Shown one piece after another: positions 1 through 10,317 of a stretch of 64,000 bases of DNA. The DNA is taken from assembly GCF_017355835.1 (NCBI RefSeq), contig NZ_JAFEWF010000001.1, positions 1,550,001 to 1,614,000 of the forward strand, in the 5' to 3' direction. The notes beneath the pieces were generated by a model that had not been told where the DNA came from, searched no databases, and saw nothing but the letters and a program-made list of their open reading frames with translations. The first letter of the stretch is position 1. Every line of letters starts with the position of its first letter. The stretch is from Desertivirga brevis (lineage in GTDB: Bacteria; Bacteroidota; Bacteroidia; Sphingobacteriales; Sphingobacteriaceae). The position numbers were made by a program, and so were the translations under genes.

Positions 1-1
1 A

Positions 2-661
2 TACGTCACTTTTCAGCCAGATCTGGCGGTGCCAGGAGCTCGCCAAATCCTAGCCAACTTTACTGCGGAAGTACGGAAGGCAGGAGTTCAAAAACTTGTG
101 CTGCTATCGGGAAGAGGTGAAAAAGAAGCTGAATTGTGTGAGCAGGAGGTGATCCAGTCGGGCATTGACTATAGCATTGTACGTGCCAGCTGGTTTATGC
201 AAAATTTCAGTGAGAGCTTTTTTAACGAAGGAATCTTGAAGGGTGAGTTGATCGTCCCGGAAGTCAAAGCCCTGGAACCTTTTATAGATGCTGATGATAT
301 TGCTGATGTAGTAGTAGAATGTCTTTTAAACGATAGTCATCAAAATAAAATTTATTCAATTACAGGTCCCGAGTTGCTTTCTTTTGAACAATGTACTACA
401 ATTATTTCCGAGCAATTGGGGAGAGAGATCGCTTTTACGGAAGTCCCTCTAAGCCATTATACCTCTGCCATGGAGCAGCAGGGATTACCGAAAGAACTAG
501 TATGGTTGATAGACTACTTATTCAGAGAAGTATTGGATGGCCGGAACGAATCTCTTACGACGGATCTTGAAAGAATATTAGGACGAAAAGCCCGAACTTT
601 CAGAGAATTTGCGATGCTAACTGCCGCTTCAGAAACATGGATTAATACAGTGACTGCATAA
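2..661 (+). CDS. NmrA-like NAD(P)-binding protein, 5'-truncated
   Basis: The reading frame is open to the left edge, so the N-terminus, with the glycine-rich dinucleotide-binding loop, lies outside the window; the first GTG (position 29) is internal. The visible 219 residues look like the middle and end of an NmrA/YesF-type atypical short-chain dehydrogenase: a helix followed by a strand ending KLVLLSGRGE, the segment IDYSIVRASWFMQN (the usual 'TILRPxxFMEN' element), and PFIDADDIADVV, the conserved domain-interface motif. Members bind NAD(P)(H) and act as redox sensors or quinone/azo reductases; the substrate cannot be told from sequence. Nothing nearby suggests a pathway. Confidence 0.8.
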   Translation, partial: YVTFQPDLAVPGARQILANFTAEVRKAGVQKLVLLSGRGEKEAELCEQEVIQSGIDYSIVRASWFMQNFSESFFNEGILKGELIVPEVKALEPFIDADDIADVVVECLLNDSHQNKIYSITGPELLSFEQCTTIISEQLGREIAFTEVPLSHYTSAMEQQGLPKELVWLIDYLFREVLDGRNESLTTDLERILGRKARTFREFAMLTAASETWINTVTA

Positions 662-748
662 CCCCCACTCCTCCTCCCGCCGGCTTCTTTGAACATGTAA
701 TACAGAAAACGTTTTACAACAAATAAGCTGGTTGGAGGTTGTTTAATA

Positions 749-988
749 ATGATCTCTAGAGAAGAAACATTTACCATCTGGGCAGAACTGGAAGGCAGGG
801 ATAGAAAGAACTACTTGGTACAACCAACTGAGGTAGAAGGAGAACGTGTTTTTAAGATCCTGACAGAATCAGAGACCTTGGGGGTAATTCACAAGACATT
901 TGAAGATACTTGGGAATGCCTTACTGGGAACTTCACGTTACAGGATTCGGAGCGCCTGGGAGACGAAATTGATAACTATCAACATTAA
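749..988 (+). CDS. Small hypothetical protein (79 aa)
   Basis: I do not recognise a family. The product is acidic and soluble, without signal peptide or membrane segment, and has alternating strand-like stretches (tryptophan at residues 11 and 51). The start is supported by a GGAGG ribosome-binding site (734-738) 10 bases before the ATG, unusually strong for this phylum. It follows the NmrA-like gene by 87 bases on the same strand and could be co-transcribed with it. Confidence 0.6.
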   Translation: MISREETFTIWAELEGRDRKNYLVQPTEVEGERVFKILTESETLGVIHKTFEDTWECLTGNFTLQDSERLGDEIDNYQH

Positions 989-1094
989 GAATTCGATTAT
1001 TCTTCAAATACATAGATCAATTCACCTTCATAATAACCTACGTTATTGAAACGAGCGTTTAAACTTTAATTCAGTTTTCCTGAGCAGGCATTCT

Positions 1095-1784
1095 TTATCC
1101 CCGGGCAATAATTTCCAACAGCAAGGCTTCATTCTGAATAGTAAAGCTCTTTCCGTAAAACTCTACTATTTTATTACTGCTTAGTTCGGTGACGACCTTG
1201 AAGAAGGTTTCGTAAGAAGCTCCAGCATAAGCAGCAATATCCTGTTTATTTATATCGAGATTGATTGAACCGTCAGTACGAAGGCCAAATTGGTTCTTCA
1301 TGCTGATAAAGGCTTTGGCGATACGGGCTTTAACAGACATATGAGCAAGATCCCTCATGCTTTTATGGGATTCCTGAAGATCGGTTGCCATAAGACGGAC
1401 CAGCGCTACAGTAAACTTGGAATTGACATTTAGGGTATTTTCAAGGAACTGAAGATCCAGGAAGCAAACAACGGAAGGCTGCAAAGCGGTTGTGGTGACC
1501 GGATATGTTGGATCAAGACCTAATCCCAGGTACCCAATAACGTCGCCAGGCTTAGAAAAGCGTATGATAAGCTCTTTCTCGCTATCCCAGCGCTTATGGA
1601 CTTTGATCGTACCTTTATTTACAAAATAGATTCCTATCACCGGATCACCTTCTTTAAATACTTGCTGGCCCTTCTTAAGCTCGATATTCCGCTTACGAGC
1701 TTCGATTGCCGGCAACCAGTCGGGAAGCACCAGCTGACACAGAAAGCAACTCTTCAAGTCGCATTTATTTTTACATTCCTTCAT
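1095..1784 (-). CDS. Crp/Fnr-family regulator with N-terminal cysteine cluster
   Basis: This 229-residue cAMP-receptor-like transcription factor has an N-terminal cyclic-nucleotide-binding beta barrel (about residues 30-120), a dimer helix and a C-terminal winged helix whose recognition region reads DIAAYAGASYETFFKV. The first 16 residues hold four cysteines (4, 8, 13, 16). An upstream TTG at 1799 would add five residues, but the ATG at 1784 aligns with the start of the paralogue at 30746-31477, which shares the C-x4-C-x2-C pattern and the following LPxWLPA. The cysteines suggest an Fe-S or thiol redox switch as in FNR, although the spacing differs from E. coli FNR; that is inference. It lies 33 bases downstream of an HPP membrane-protein gene, probably in one transcript. 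Confidence 0.85.
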   Translation of the reverse strand: MKECKNKCDLKSCFLCQLVLPDWLPAIEARKRNIELKKGQQVFKEGDPVIGIYFVNKGTIKVHKRWDSEKELIIRFSKPGDVIGYLGLGLDPTYPVTTTALQPSVVCFLDLQFLENTLNVNSKFTVALVRLMATDLQESHKSMRDLAHMSVKARIAKAFISMKNQFGLRTDGSINLDINKQDIAAYAGASYETFFKVVTELSSNKIVEFYGKSFTIQNEALLLEIIARG

Positions 1785-1817
1785 GGCTTGTGTAGCCAAA
1801 TATACAATATGACATGG

Positions 1818-2399
1818 CTATCTTACATACCTACGCCACACCTTATACCAATTTTTATTATGCGGATAGCTCCGGTGTCTAGTTCTGTTATTGACAAAAA
1901 TGGCTACCATTAACAATATAAGTGCTCCAGTGAAAACGGGACTTAGAACATATAAATAGCCAAGAGACTTGATCTTTTCCGTTCCTATTGTTGCGATTAG
2001 CGCTGTAGCTCCTCCTGGTGGGTGCAGTGTTTTAGTGATCTGCATAGCAACGATTGCTAACGACACGGCCAGCGCTGGAGCGAACCAGCCTGAATAAGGA
2101 AAAATTTTACAAATAGTTACTCCAATAAAAGCAGAAATAAGATGGCCGCCAAGAAGGTTTCTTGGTTGCGCTAGCGGACTGTTAATTATTCCGTAAATGA
2201 GCACAGAGGAGGCTCCAAAAGAACCAATGAGGAAAAGGTTATCCAGCGAGCCTAAATATTGCTGATGTATGAGCCCTATTAGGCCGATACCTGAAAAAGC
2301 TCCAAGAAAGGTCCAGAAATGCTCTCTTAAGTCAACAAGTGTTTCTTTATATATGATGTATTTAGCAGCTCGCACGTGTCGTCTTATTTTCTTCTTCAT
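1818..2399 (-). CDS. HPP family integral membrane protein
   Basis: 193 residues with a basic N-terminus and four or five hydrophobic segments. The family signature HPPGGATAL is present around residue 127, preceded by a QPRNLLGGH stretch typical of these proteins. Plant and cyanobacterial members have been linked to nitrite transport across membranes; other members are uncharacterised. Here it lies upstream of a cysteine-rich Crp/Fnr regulator whose paralogue sits in the nitrate cluster 29 kb away, which makes a nitrite or other small-anion transport role plausible but unproven. The length is normal for bacterial single-domain members. Confidence 0.85.
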   Translation of the reverse strand: MKKKIRRHVRAAKYIIYKETLVDLREHFWTFLGAFSGIGLIGLIHQQYLGSLDNLFLIGSFGASSVLIYGIINSPLAQPRNLLGGHLISAFIGVTICKIFPYSGWFAPALAVSLAIVAMQITKTLHPPGGATALIATIGTEKIKSLGYLYVLSPVFTGALILLMVAIFVNNRTRHRSYPHNKNWYKVWRRYVR

Positions 2400-2726
2400 C
2401 TATATCTCTATAAAGGCTTAATTAGCGTTAGCATAAAGGATTGCAAAAAAAAGAATAAAAGATTGCATAAACAACTTTTATCAGCCAAGATCACAACAAA
2501 CCACTCAAAATACCTGTAAAAAGCAATGTTCAAAAATCAAAAATACTAGACAAATGCTAACTTAAATTGATATGAATTATGATTGGGTGGGCAGCAACAG
2601 CTTATACTTAAAGAACTTGTTTTAGCATTAATGGTACATTTATTGAATTGCGGGCTTTAACCCTCGATAAACTGAAACATAGGTAGGGTTAAATCGTATA
2701 TTACCTTTAAAGCAATTGAAAATTGG
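2400..2726. other. Divergent intergenic region between HPP gene and sensor kinase
   Basis: 327 AT-rich bases between divergently transcribed genes, expected to hold both promoters. A motif AAGATCACAAC at about 2488-2498 resembles one half of a CRP/FNR site and recurs near 17516, upstream of the U32 peptidase gene. I see no convincing terminator, RNA or small gene. Confidence 0.4.
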
Positions 2727-4958
2727 ATGAAGCTTGTTTCTGGATTTAAATTATTATGTCAGCTTGGAGTTGAGAAAGAACAAGAAGAATGGTTGCAGCA
2801 GAAGTTAAGGTTAACAAATGAAACTTCATTAATAACGATATTCCTTAATATTCCTTACTTTATCGTTAACTGTCTCTATTTTCCTTCCTTAACGATTTAT
2901 TCCGTCGGTGTATTTATAGCATTGTTCTTGAGTTTTGCGTTAAATTATTTTAAATATATTAACCTATCGAGGTTTATCCTGTCGATCAATGTGCCGGTTT
3001 TCCTTACCTTATACCATGCTTCGCTCCTGAATCCCGGAGAAGATCTTATTCCTGGTCTTTACCAGTTACAGTTAAGTATGTTGGTTTTCCCGCTACTTGT
3101 TTTCGGGTTTAAAGAGAGAGGCTGGATTATAATAACGCTCCTGATTAATAGCTGCATTGCGTTTAGCTATCCGTTTCTTGAATCGTTGTCCATTGGAGTT
3201 AACAATAGCTTTTTAAGAGAAGGTATAGGGGGAGTTCTGACTACCGGCGTTGCAATCATTGCGTTGTTCGTGATCGTTGTTCTTAACTCGAGGATTAATG
3301 AGAAGTATTTGAGAAAAAACCAATTGATGTTAGCTGAAATTGAGAGACAACAGGTACTTACACTGAAGGCTTTGGATGAATCTGAACAGGCTAAGCAGGA
3401 AGCAGTGGTAGCTAATCAGGCAAAAAGTTCCTTTCTTGCTACCATGAGTCATGAAATCCGTACGCCAATGAACGGAGTGATCGGAATGGCGGGACTTCTG
3501 GCATCCACACCAATTAATGCAGAACAAAAAGAATATCTTGACATCATAAAAACTAGTGGGCAGTCGCTACTTGATTTAATTAATGACATTTTGGATTACT
3601 CGAAGATCGAGTCGGGAAATCTGGAAATGGAACGACAGGAATTCGATATCAGACAATGCGTAGAAAACGTAATCGATATTTTTTCTGAGAAAGCGGGAAG
3701 CCAAAAAATTGATCTTGTATACGATATTGACCCGCAGATTCCCACTGTTGTTCTTGGAGATAGTCACCGACTATCCCAGGTTTTGATCAATTTGATCAAT
3801 AATGCACTTAAGTTCACTTCGAGCGGTGAAGTATTTGCGAAGCTAAATTGCAGAAGATGCACTGAAAGAGAGACAGAAATTGAATTCGTAGTTAGTGACT
3901 CAGGCATCGGAATTCCTGAAGAGAAGCTCGAAAGGCTTTTCAAGCCTTTTTCTCAGATCGACTCTTCTACGACTAGAAAATATGGAGGAACAGGCTTGGG
4001 TCTGGTTATTTGTCAGAAGCTTGTTAACCTAATGGGCGGAAATATTGAGGTGAAAAGCAAGCTGGGAAAAGGTTCTGCTTTCTCATTCTCTCTCACGTTT
4101 GAAAGCAGACCAGATGGAGAAATTTCAAATGAGCCATTAAAGTGGTACAATGAGAAAGTGCTGTTGGTGGATGATAACGACCTTAGCCGTAATACTGTTA
4201 AAACCTGGTTAAAGCGGTGGGGATTAGCAGTGCTAGATGCTCCATCTGGAAAGCAGGCGCTGGAAATACTTCTGGAGCGTAGAGATATTAGTCTGATCAT
4301 TACCGATAAATTAATGCCAGAAATGAATGGTATTGAACTGGCAATGGAGATAAAGAAGATATTACCCTCGATACCTATTCTTCTGATGGCAAGAATGGGG
4401 AATGAAGCATTTTCAAAGTACCCTCAACTTTTTTCCAAGCAAATAACGAAACCTGTTAAGGAGAAAAGCCTGTTCAAAATTCTCTATGATGAATTAAGTT
4501 CGGCTGAACCGAAGCCTGTGTCAATGAAGAAGGTTTCGGCACATGCACTATCAGAAGATTTTGCCAAGCTATATCCCCTTACCATTCTTCTTGCGGAAGA
4601 TAACTTGATTAATCAGAAGCTTGCTACCAGGGTTCTGAACAAATTAGGATATGAAATAGACCTGGCAAATAATGGAGTTGAAGCCGTTGCCGCCGTACAG
4701 AAAAAAACTTATGATCTGGTGTTGATGGACGTTCAAATGCCAGACATGGATGGCTTGGAGGCAACCCGGAGCATTCGCTCAGGGTCATCTGCTCAGCCTG
4801 AAATAGTAGCCATGACAGCTAATGCTATGCCTGGAGACAAGGAGGCTTGCTTTGAGGCTGGAATGAATAACTATATCTCCAAACCAATTAATACCGCAGA
4901 ACTGATTGAAGTGTTGCAGAATAGAGCATCGAAACTTCTTGCTTCCCGCAATGCTTAA
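2727..4958 (+). CDS. Hybrid sensor histidine kinase with two receiver domains
   Basis: 743 residues. The N-terminus (about 35-190) is a block of around six transmembrane helices with no recognised sensor fold, then a short coiled coil. HisKA follows with [10 protein letters not shown] (phospho-His 242) and HATPase_c with [16 protein letters not shown] and GGTGLGL. Two receiver domains come next: the first has VDD and phospho-acceptor D527 ([10 protein letters not shown]), the second AEDN and D668 ([11 protein letters not shown]). There is no DNA-binding or HPt domain, so output goes through a separate partner or histidine phosphotransfer protein. The signal is unknown. The gene ends with a 4-base convergent overlap with the TMEM175-like gene. 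Confidence 0.93.
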   Translation: MKLVSGFKLLCQLGVEKEQEEWLQQKLRLTNETSLITIFLNIPYFIVNCLYFPSLTIYSVGVFIALFLSFALNYFKYINLSRFILSINVPVFLTLYHASLLNPGEDLIPGLYQLQLSMLVFPLLVFGFKERGWIIITLLINSCIAFSYPFLESLSIGVNNSFLREGIGGVLTTGVAIIALFVIVVLNSRINEKYLRKNQLMLAEIERQQVLTLKALDESEQAKQEAVVANQAKSSFLATMSHEIRTPMNGVIGMAGLLASTPINAEQKEYLDIIKTSGQSLLDLINDILDYSKIESGNLEMERQEFDIRQCVENVIDIFSEKAGSQKIDLVYDIDPQIPTVVLGDSHRLSQVLINLINNALKFTSSGEVFAKLNCRRCTERETEIEFVVSDSGIGIPEEKLERLFKPFSQIDSSTTRKYGGTGLGLVICQKLVNLMGGNIEVKSKLGKGSAFSFSLTFESRPDGEISNEPLKWYNEKVLLVDDNDLSRNTVKTWLKRWGLAVLDAPSGKQALEILLERRDISLIITDKLMPEMNGIELAMEIKKILPSIPILLMARMGNEAFSKYPQLFSKQITKPVKEKSLFKILYDELSSAEPKPVSMKKVSAHALSEDFAKLYPLTILLAEDNLINQKLATRVLNKLGYEIDLANNGVEAVAAVQKKTYDLVLMDVQMPDMDGLEATRSIRSGSSAQPEIVAMTANAMPGDKEACFEAGMNNYISKPINTAELIEVLQNRASKLLASRNA

Positions 4959-5527
4959 CCTGCAGTTTCAATTCTTCTATCAGGAATTAGCCAAACTGCG
5001 GCTACCAGAAAGTAAAGTACCAAACCTAACCATGAACTTATAAAAGAAACCCCAATTGCCAGGGCATATGCTGCTATTGATCCCCATCCCTTTAGGTCCT
5101 TTCCAATAGTTTTACTTAATACTGATTCATTTCCGTGGTGCCTGATCAACACTTGTGCAAGGATCTTGTAGGAAAGGGAGTTGAGAACCAGAATAATGCC
5201 GTAAAAAACTACTGGCCACTTAGAAAAATGGTTTTCTCCCATCCATCCGGTAACGAAGGGAATAAGTGAGATCCAGAACAGCAAATTCAAATTTGCCCAA
5301 AGTATCTTTCCATTTACCGATTGAGCAGTATGGATTAAATGGTGATGATTTGTCCAGTAAATTCCGACATAAAGGAAGCTGAGCACGTAGCTGATAAAGA
5401 CAGGGATAAGAGGCTTCAGGGCATCTATGGTATCTATATGGGGAATCTTTATTTCAAGTACCATTATCGTAATGATAATTGCAATTACTCCATCGCTGAA
5501 AGCTTCAAGGCGTGTTTTAGTGATCAT
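4955..5527 (-). CDS. TMEM175-like (DUF1211) membrane protein
   Basis: 190 residues with about six hydrophobic segments. The N-terminal [12 protein letters not shown] is the conserved pore-helix motif (RxxxFSDGV) of the TMEM175 family, whose bacterial members form tetrameric potassium-leak channels. A second conserved patch, [10 protein letters not shown], follows the third helix. Selectivity cannot be judged from sequence alone. It is transcribed against the flanking kinases and overlaps the 3' end of the upstream kinase gene by 4 bases. Confidence 0.88.
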   Translation of the reverse strand: MITKTRLEAFSDGVIAIIITIMVLEIKIPHIDTIDALKPLIPVFISYVLSFLYVGIYWTNHHHLIHTAQSVNGKILWANLNLLFWISLIPFVTGWMGENHFSKWPVVFYGIILVLNSLSYKILAQVLIRHHGNESVLSKTIGKDLKGWGSIAAYALAIGVSFISSWLGLVLYFLVAAVWLIPDRRIETAG

Positions 5528-5670
5528 AGCAAATATTCTTTGTTTTCTATACCAGCAAAAGTATGAGCGGGGCGAAAGCTTCGCATTATCAGAGGATAAG
5601 AAATGCTCTTAACTTAGGATATTAATTTTTCTTAAATTTACCGAGGTAATTTTTAAAGTTCCTGCGCTGT

Positions 5671-7047
5671 TTGAAAATCTATAAAACGTTTCGGGGTTTA
5701 TTTATAAAAGGGATGCCATTTTTACTACTGGCACTAACAATGGTGTTGCAGATAGTTCTGATGAAAGAATATCTCTTCAACTCTTTCAATACTCCTTTTA
5801 TTTTGGTAATTGTTTTCACAGCCTGCTATTACAGCTTTCAGTATTCATTGTCCGTTCTCGCACTCAGTATTATTTTAAACTGGTATTTCCTGCAGGAACC
5901 TTATAATAGCTTTGCTATTAAAACCATAAACGCCTTCGAAGTTCTTCTTTTTGCCATTACCAGCGGTGTCATTATCTATATTATTAACAATTTTAAATTA
6001 AGACAGAAAACCGACACCGTTAACCAGAAACGGTATGAACTTGCGTTAAAGAGGGCGTCGGATGGTATCCTGATGAGTGACGGAAATTCGAAGTTTGTTT
6101 TTGCGTCCAACTCTGTCCATGATATCCTGGGTTTTACCCCTGAGCAGTATCTTGAGATCAACCCATGGACATTGATCCATCCAGATGACTTGAAACTATT
6201 GAAAAATGAAGTTGAGGATTTTAAAAAACTGCCCGGCTCAACCTTTGACTTTTGTTACCGGCATAAGCATAAGAACGATTCATGGGTTTGGGTAGAAGGC
6301 AGTTTAACCAATCTCCTTTTCGAACCTTCTGTAAATGCGATTTTCTGCAACTTTCGAAATATCAATGATAAAAAGGCAGCGGAACAGCAAAAGAATGATT
6401 TTATAAACTTTGCTGCTCACGAATTCAAGAGTCCTCTAAGCATTATCCGTGGTTATGTCCAATTGTTAATAAAAAAAGCAGAAAAGGATGGACGAAACAC
6501 GAAGGAGCTTCAAAGTATAGATGCCCAAGTTTATAAGCTCACTAACATCGTTAAAAACTACCTTGACCTCACATCGATCGAAAATTCCAAGGATAAAAGT
6601 GTTTTTACCGAACTGAATTTAACCGCCCTTGCCTCTGAACTTCTTTCGTCCCTCTCCACCGTCCATAGCAGCCATATTTTTTATACTGCTGTAGCCCCGG
6701 AAATTAGGGTGAAGGGCGATCAGGAAAAACTAGGACAAGTTATTACAAATTACATCACTAACGCAATTAAATACTCTCCAAATGCGAATAAAATTGAGGT
6801 ATTCCTTGATGTGACAAACAGCCAGGCGCATTTCAGAGTTAAAGACTTTGGTGTTGGGATACCGGAAAAGTACCAGGACAAAATCTTCACAAAATATTAC
6901 AGAGTGAAGGAAAATGACAAAGTGGAAGGCACAGGCATTGGTTTGTTCCTTTCTTCCCAAATTATAAAAATGCACAATGGCGAATTTGGCTTCTCCAGTA
7001 AGCCGAATGAAGGATCCGAATTTTGGTTTAAGTTGGAGCTGGCCTAG
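5671..7047 (+). CDS. PAS-domain membrane histidine kinase
   Basis: The N-terminal ~95 residues form four closely packed helices resembling the DUF4118 module of KdpD-type kinases. A PAS_3-like domain follows (about 120-235, with LGFTPEQY and IHPDD), then HisKA with AAHEFKSPLS (phospho-His 250) and HATPase_c with NYITNAIKYS, DFGVGIP and EGTGIGLFL. There is no receiver, so the partner regulator is elsewhere; the PAS plus HEFKSPL arrangement is common in Bacteroidota. The TTG start at 5671 keeps a positively charged cytoplasmic tail before helix 1; an ATG at 5713 is the alternative and would remove 14 residues. Confidence 0.9.
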   Translation: MKIYKTFRGLFIKGMPFLLLALTMVLQIVLMKEYLFNSFNTPFILVIVFTACYYSFQYSLSVLALSIILNWYFLQEPYNSFAIKTINAFEVLLFAITSGVIIYIINNFKLRQKTDTVNQKRYELALKRASDGILMSDGNSKFVFASNSVHDILGFTPEQYLEINPWTLIHPDDLKLLKNEVEDFKKLPGSTFDFCYRHKHKNDSWVWVEGSLTNLLFEPSVNAIFCNFRNINDKKAAEQQKNDFINFAAHEFKSPLSIIRGYVQLLIKKAEKDGRNTKELQSIDAQVYKLTNIVKNYLDLTSIENSKDKSVFTELNLTALASELLSSLSTVHSSHIFYTAVAPEIRVKGDQEKLGQVITNYITNAIKYSPNANKIEVFLDVTNSQAHFRVKDFGVGIPEKYQDKIFTKYYRVKENDKVEGTGIGLFLSSQIIKMHNGEFGFSSKPNEGSEFWFKLELA

Positions 7048-7190
7048 CGAAAAAGGAACAAAAAATGATAAATCTAGACGCATTTGAAAACCAATCCTTA
7101 CGTTAAATACGTATAATTGTCGTCTATGGATCAATCGATCATAAACAATTACCTATTCCTTCGCAGAAAAGTAAAATCAGGATTTTCGAA

Positions 7191-9560
7191 ATGAATGAGG
7201 AAAACAGGCTCAAAAAATTAAGAAGTTACAGAATTCTAGATACTCTGCCAGAGAACATTTATGATAATATAACAAAGTTAGCTTCCTTTATTTGTAAAAC
7301 CCCAGTTGCTATTATTGCCTTTATCGACGATAAAAGATATTGGATTAAATCTCAGGTAGGCCTTGATGGCATTACGGAGGTTCCCCGCAGCATTTCAGTG
7401 TGTCAAACTACCCTTTATGAGGATACTCTCCTTGAGGTTCAAGATCTTAAGCTTGACTCCAGGTTTTCAGAGCTTCCAAACGTCAAAATGGAGGCAGGAA
7501 CTCGTTTTTACGCAGGGTGCCCACTTATTACGGAAGATGGTGTTAGTTTGGGTACTTTGTGTGTCAATGATTATCAACCTCGCCAATTATCTGAAGAACA
7601 AAGGACAGCGTTACAAACTTTAGCCAGGGAGGTAGTTGCTCATCTCGAATGCTCTAAGAAAACCAGGGCTTTAAAAAAATCACTTAAAAGATCTAGACGA
7701 TTCGAAGAACTTTTTAATAATTCAAACGGGATTCATTGCATTACCGATAATAAAGGGGTAATAGAATTTATCAACTCTTCAGTAACCACGCTTTTAGGTT
7801 ATAAAGAGGATGAAATGTTGAAACAAAAGATCTGGAATTACTGCCGTGAAGGAGAAAAAGGTCTGATCATGCCCGAAGTGAACAATTTGGTAAACCGTGG
7901 AGAAAGCAGGTTTTCTATTGAAACTATTGTTATAAGCAAGTCAGGTGAACAAAAATGGATCAATTGGTCGGGAGTAGTTAAAAATAATAAATGGTTACTA
8001 AACGGAACGGATATCACCAAACGCAAGGAAAACGAGGCCAGGATTAAAACCTTGTCGGTTGCACTTGAAAAGGCAGCAGCGGGTGTAGTTATCCGGAATG
8101 CTGCTGGTGAAATTGAGTGGATGAATGCCTCCGCAGAAGAAATTATAGGATACCAGCTGGCCGAGCTGGAAGGCCGCACTTTCGGAAACCTTCTTGTGGG
8201 CTCCAAAACTGATATGGTTGTTGTGGAAAAGGCAAGGAAGGCGGTAAATGAAGGAAAACCTTATGAGCTGGAAATGGTGCTTTACAGGAAAGATAAAACT
8301 CCGGTTTGGGTGCTCACCTCAACTAACCCTCTTTTTGACGAAAGCGGTAATTTTGTTAAGCAAGTATCTATTCTCGTTGACGTTACGGATAGAAAGTTGG
8401 CGGAAGAGCAGCTTATTAAAACCCGTGAAGACGCAATTAAGCTGAGTAAGGCTAAGGAGAACTTTTTATCAGTGATGAGCCATGAGATGAGGACTCCACT
8501 AAATGCAGTGGTTGGAATGACGCGAATTCTAAAACAGGAAGATCCTCTTGAGCGCCAGAAAAAGAATTTAGAAATCCTGGAATTCTCTTCACAAAACCTT
8601 CTTACGCTGATTAACGATGTCCTCGACTTCACTAAAATTGAAACTGGTAATCTTCAGTTAGAAGCCGTGCCTGTAGATATTCAGAAATTAGCTACTCAAA
8701 CAGTTGAATCACTAAAGTTTAAGGCTGAAGGTAAAACACTTGATATAAAATATGAGTTGGATCCTGCACTTCCTAAATTTATTTTGGGCGATTCAACCCG
8801 TCTTTATCAAATCTTTATGAACTTGTTGGGTAACGCAGTTAAATTTACTGAGCAAGGAGAAGTAAAGCTTTACATGTTGCAGGAAAAGCAAACTGAAGAA
8901 GAGGTTAGCATACGGTTCGAAATTTCAGATACGGGTATTGGTATCCCAGCGAATAAAATAAAATCAATATTTGATGCTTATACTCAAGCAGATACAGACA
9001 CTGCCAGGAAGTATGGAGGAACGGGCCTAGGCCTAACAATCACAAAAAAGCTGATAGCGCTACATAGCTCATCCATACAGGTAGAAAGTGAATTGGGAAA
9101 GGGTAGCAAGTTCTATTTCGGCATTACCTTCCCTAAAGTAAAGACTCTTGCACCGGTAAAGGAAGTGGTGCAGGATGCACCATTGAAGGGTGATGTATTG
9201 GTGGTAGACGATAACCAAATTAACAGGATACTTGCAAGAAAGGTGCTTGAGAGATGGCAGCTGAAAGTTGACTTTGCTGAAAACGGACTGGAAGCTATCA
9301 ATAAGGTAAAAGAGAAAGAGTATCAGTTAGTCCTTATGGACGTGCATATGCCGGTGATGGACGGTCTGGAAGCTACGGAAGTTTTAAGGAGCATGCCGGA
9401 AGAGCGTTTTAGGACCTTGCCTGTGATTGCCCTGACCGGCAGTGTGATGAGCGGCGAAGAGAATAAATACTTTAATGCAGGAATGAATGATTACGTTCTG
9501 AAGCCTTTTGAACCTTCAGTGCTATATAAAAAGATCTATCCTTATTTAATGGAGTCTTAG
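7191..9560 (+). CDS. Soluble hybrid histidine kinase: GAF-PAS-PAS-HisKA-HATPase-REC
   Basis: 789 residues with no membrane segment. A GAF domain (about 5-150) is of the type common in Bacteroidota kinases (RILDTLPE, SVCQTT, LGTLCVND). Two PAS domains follow (about 170-275 and 285-400, the second ending VDVTDRK), then HisKA with MSHEMRTPLN (phospho-His 431), HATPase_c (NLLGNAVKF, DTGIGIP, GGTGLGL) and a C-terminal receiver with phospho-acceptor D717 (LMDVHMPVMDG). It would sense a cytoplasmic cue. It is the third large kinase in a row, separated by 143 bases from the previous one, so it may have its own promoter. Confidence 0.93.
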   Translation: MNEENRLKKLRSYRILDTLPENIYDNITKLASFICKTPVAIIAFIDDKRYWIKSQVGLDGITEVPRSISVCQTTLYEDTLLEVQDLKLDSRFSELPNVKMEAGTRFYAGCPLITEDGVSLGTLCVNDYQPRQLSEEQRTALQTLAREVVAHLECSKKTRALKKSLKRSRRFEELFNNSNGIHCITDNKGVIEFINSSVTTLLGYKEDEMLKQKIWNYCREGEKGLIMPEVNNLVNRGESRFSIETIVISKSGEQKWINWSGVVKNNKWLLNGTDITKRKENEARIKTLSVALEKAAAGVVIRNAAGEIEWMNASAEEIIGYQLAELEGRTFGNLLVGSKTDMVVVEKARKAVNEGKPYELEMVLYRKDKTPVWVLTSTNPLFDESGNFVKQVSILVDVTDRKLAEEQLIKTREDAIKLSKAKENFLSVMSHEMRTPLNAVVGMTRILKQEDPLERQKKNLEILEFSSQNLLTLINDVLDFTKIETGNLQLEAVPVDIQKLATQTVESLKFKAEGKTLDIKYELDPALPKFILGDSTRLYQIFMNLLGNAVKFTEQGEVKLYMLQEKQTEEEVSIRFEISDTGIGIPANKIKSIFDAYTQADTDTARKYGGTGLGLTITKKLIALHSSSIQVESELGKGSKFYFGITFPKVKTLAPVKEVVQDAPLKGDVLVVDDNQINRILARKVLERWQLKVDFAENGLEAINKVKEKEYQLVLMDVHMPVMDGLEATEVLRSMPEERFRTLPVIALTGSVMSGEENKYFNAGMNDYVLKPFEPSVLYKKIYPYLMES

Positions 9561-9603
9561 GGGTGAGACTACAACGGACAGCGTTTTAAACTTCTGTCGG
9601 CGT

Positions 9604-10317
9604 TTATAATCCCAGCCCTCCAAGAAATGAATCCCTATAGCTAGCTCCTATAGGGATTTCGTATTTTCCGATAAACACGCGGTTTCCGTCGATGTGGCTG
9701 ATCTTTGATTTATTAATGATATACGAGCGATGGGTACGCAGGAACAAAGCAGAAGGCAGCTGCTGTTCAAGGGTGGAAATGCTCATTATTGGCAGTAAAA
9801 CACCGCTGCTGGTGGTTACTTTGGTATAATTTCCCAGAGCTTCGGCAAATAGCAGTTCATCAAACGAGACCTTGAAGATCTTCCCTTCCGATTTAAGGAA
9901 TATATATACCGGCGCAGTGGCAGCTTGTACAACAGCTGGGGTTTCTTCCGGCTTATTGATCCTTTCTATTGCCTTATCTACCGCCCAGATAAAACGCTCT
10001 AAAGAAAAAGGCTTAAGCAGGTAATCGCAGGCTGCAAGATCGAAAGCATCTAACGCATATTCCTTGTAAGCGGTAGTAAAAATGACCTGCGGTTTTGTCT
10101 TCATAATCTTCATGAATGCAAGGCCGTCAAGTAAGGGCATATTGATATCAAGAAATACAATATCCACCTTTTGAGCTTCAAGTTCCCGCCGCGCGTCCAA
10201 CGCATTTTCACATGATCCAACAACTGTTAGTCCGGGATATGCATTACAATACGTTTGCACGATCTCCCTGGCAACCGGCTCGTCATCAACGATCAGACAA
10301 TTAACACTCTTCATCAT
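9604..10317 (-). CDS. LytTR-type response regulator
   Basis: 237 residues. An N-terminal receiver has the acidic pair D11/D12 and phospho-acceptor D57 in FLDINMPLLDG, and the lysine in LLKPFS. A C-terminal LytTR DNA-binding domain (about 138-235) contains FLRTHRSYIINKSKI and the typical IPIGASYR end. Such regulators normally pair with a LytS/YehU-type membrane kinase encoded just upstream. Here only the tail of that kinase remains, overlapping the start codon as ATGA, so the regulator looks orphaned and may now be phosphorylated by another kinase or act without phosphorylation. Confidence 0.93.
   Translation of the reverse strand: MMKSVNCLIVDDEPVAREIVQTYCNAYPGLTVVGSCENALDARRELEAQKVDIVFLDINMPLLDGLAFMKIMKTKPQVIFTTAYKEYALDAFDLAACDYLLKPFSLERFIWAVDKAIERINKPEETPAVVQAATAPVYIFLKSEGKIFKVSFDELLFAEALGNYTKVTTSSGVLLPIMSISTLEQQLPSALFLRTHRSYIINKSKISHIDGNRVFIGKYEIPIGASYRDSFLGGLGL

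Noticed and set aside
514..777. Minus-strand frame of 87 codons overlapping the NmrA-like gene end
   Set aside because: Antisense shadow of a clear gene, with no recognisable domain.
4013..4300. Antisense frames within the kinase genes
   Set aside because: Serine- and arginine-rich translations typical of reverse-complement coding DNA, with no conservation signal.
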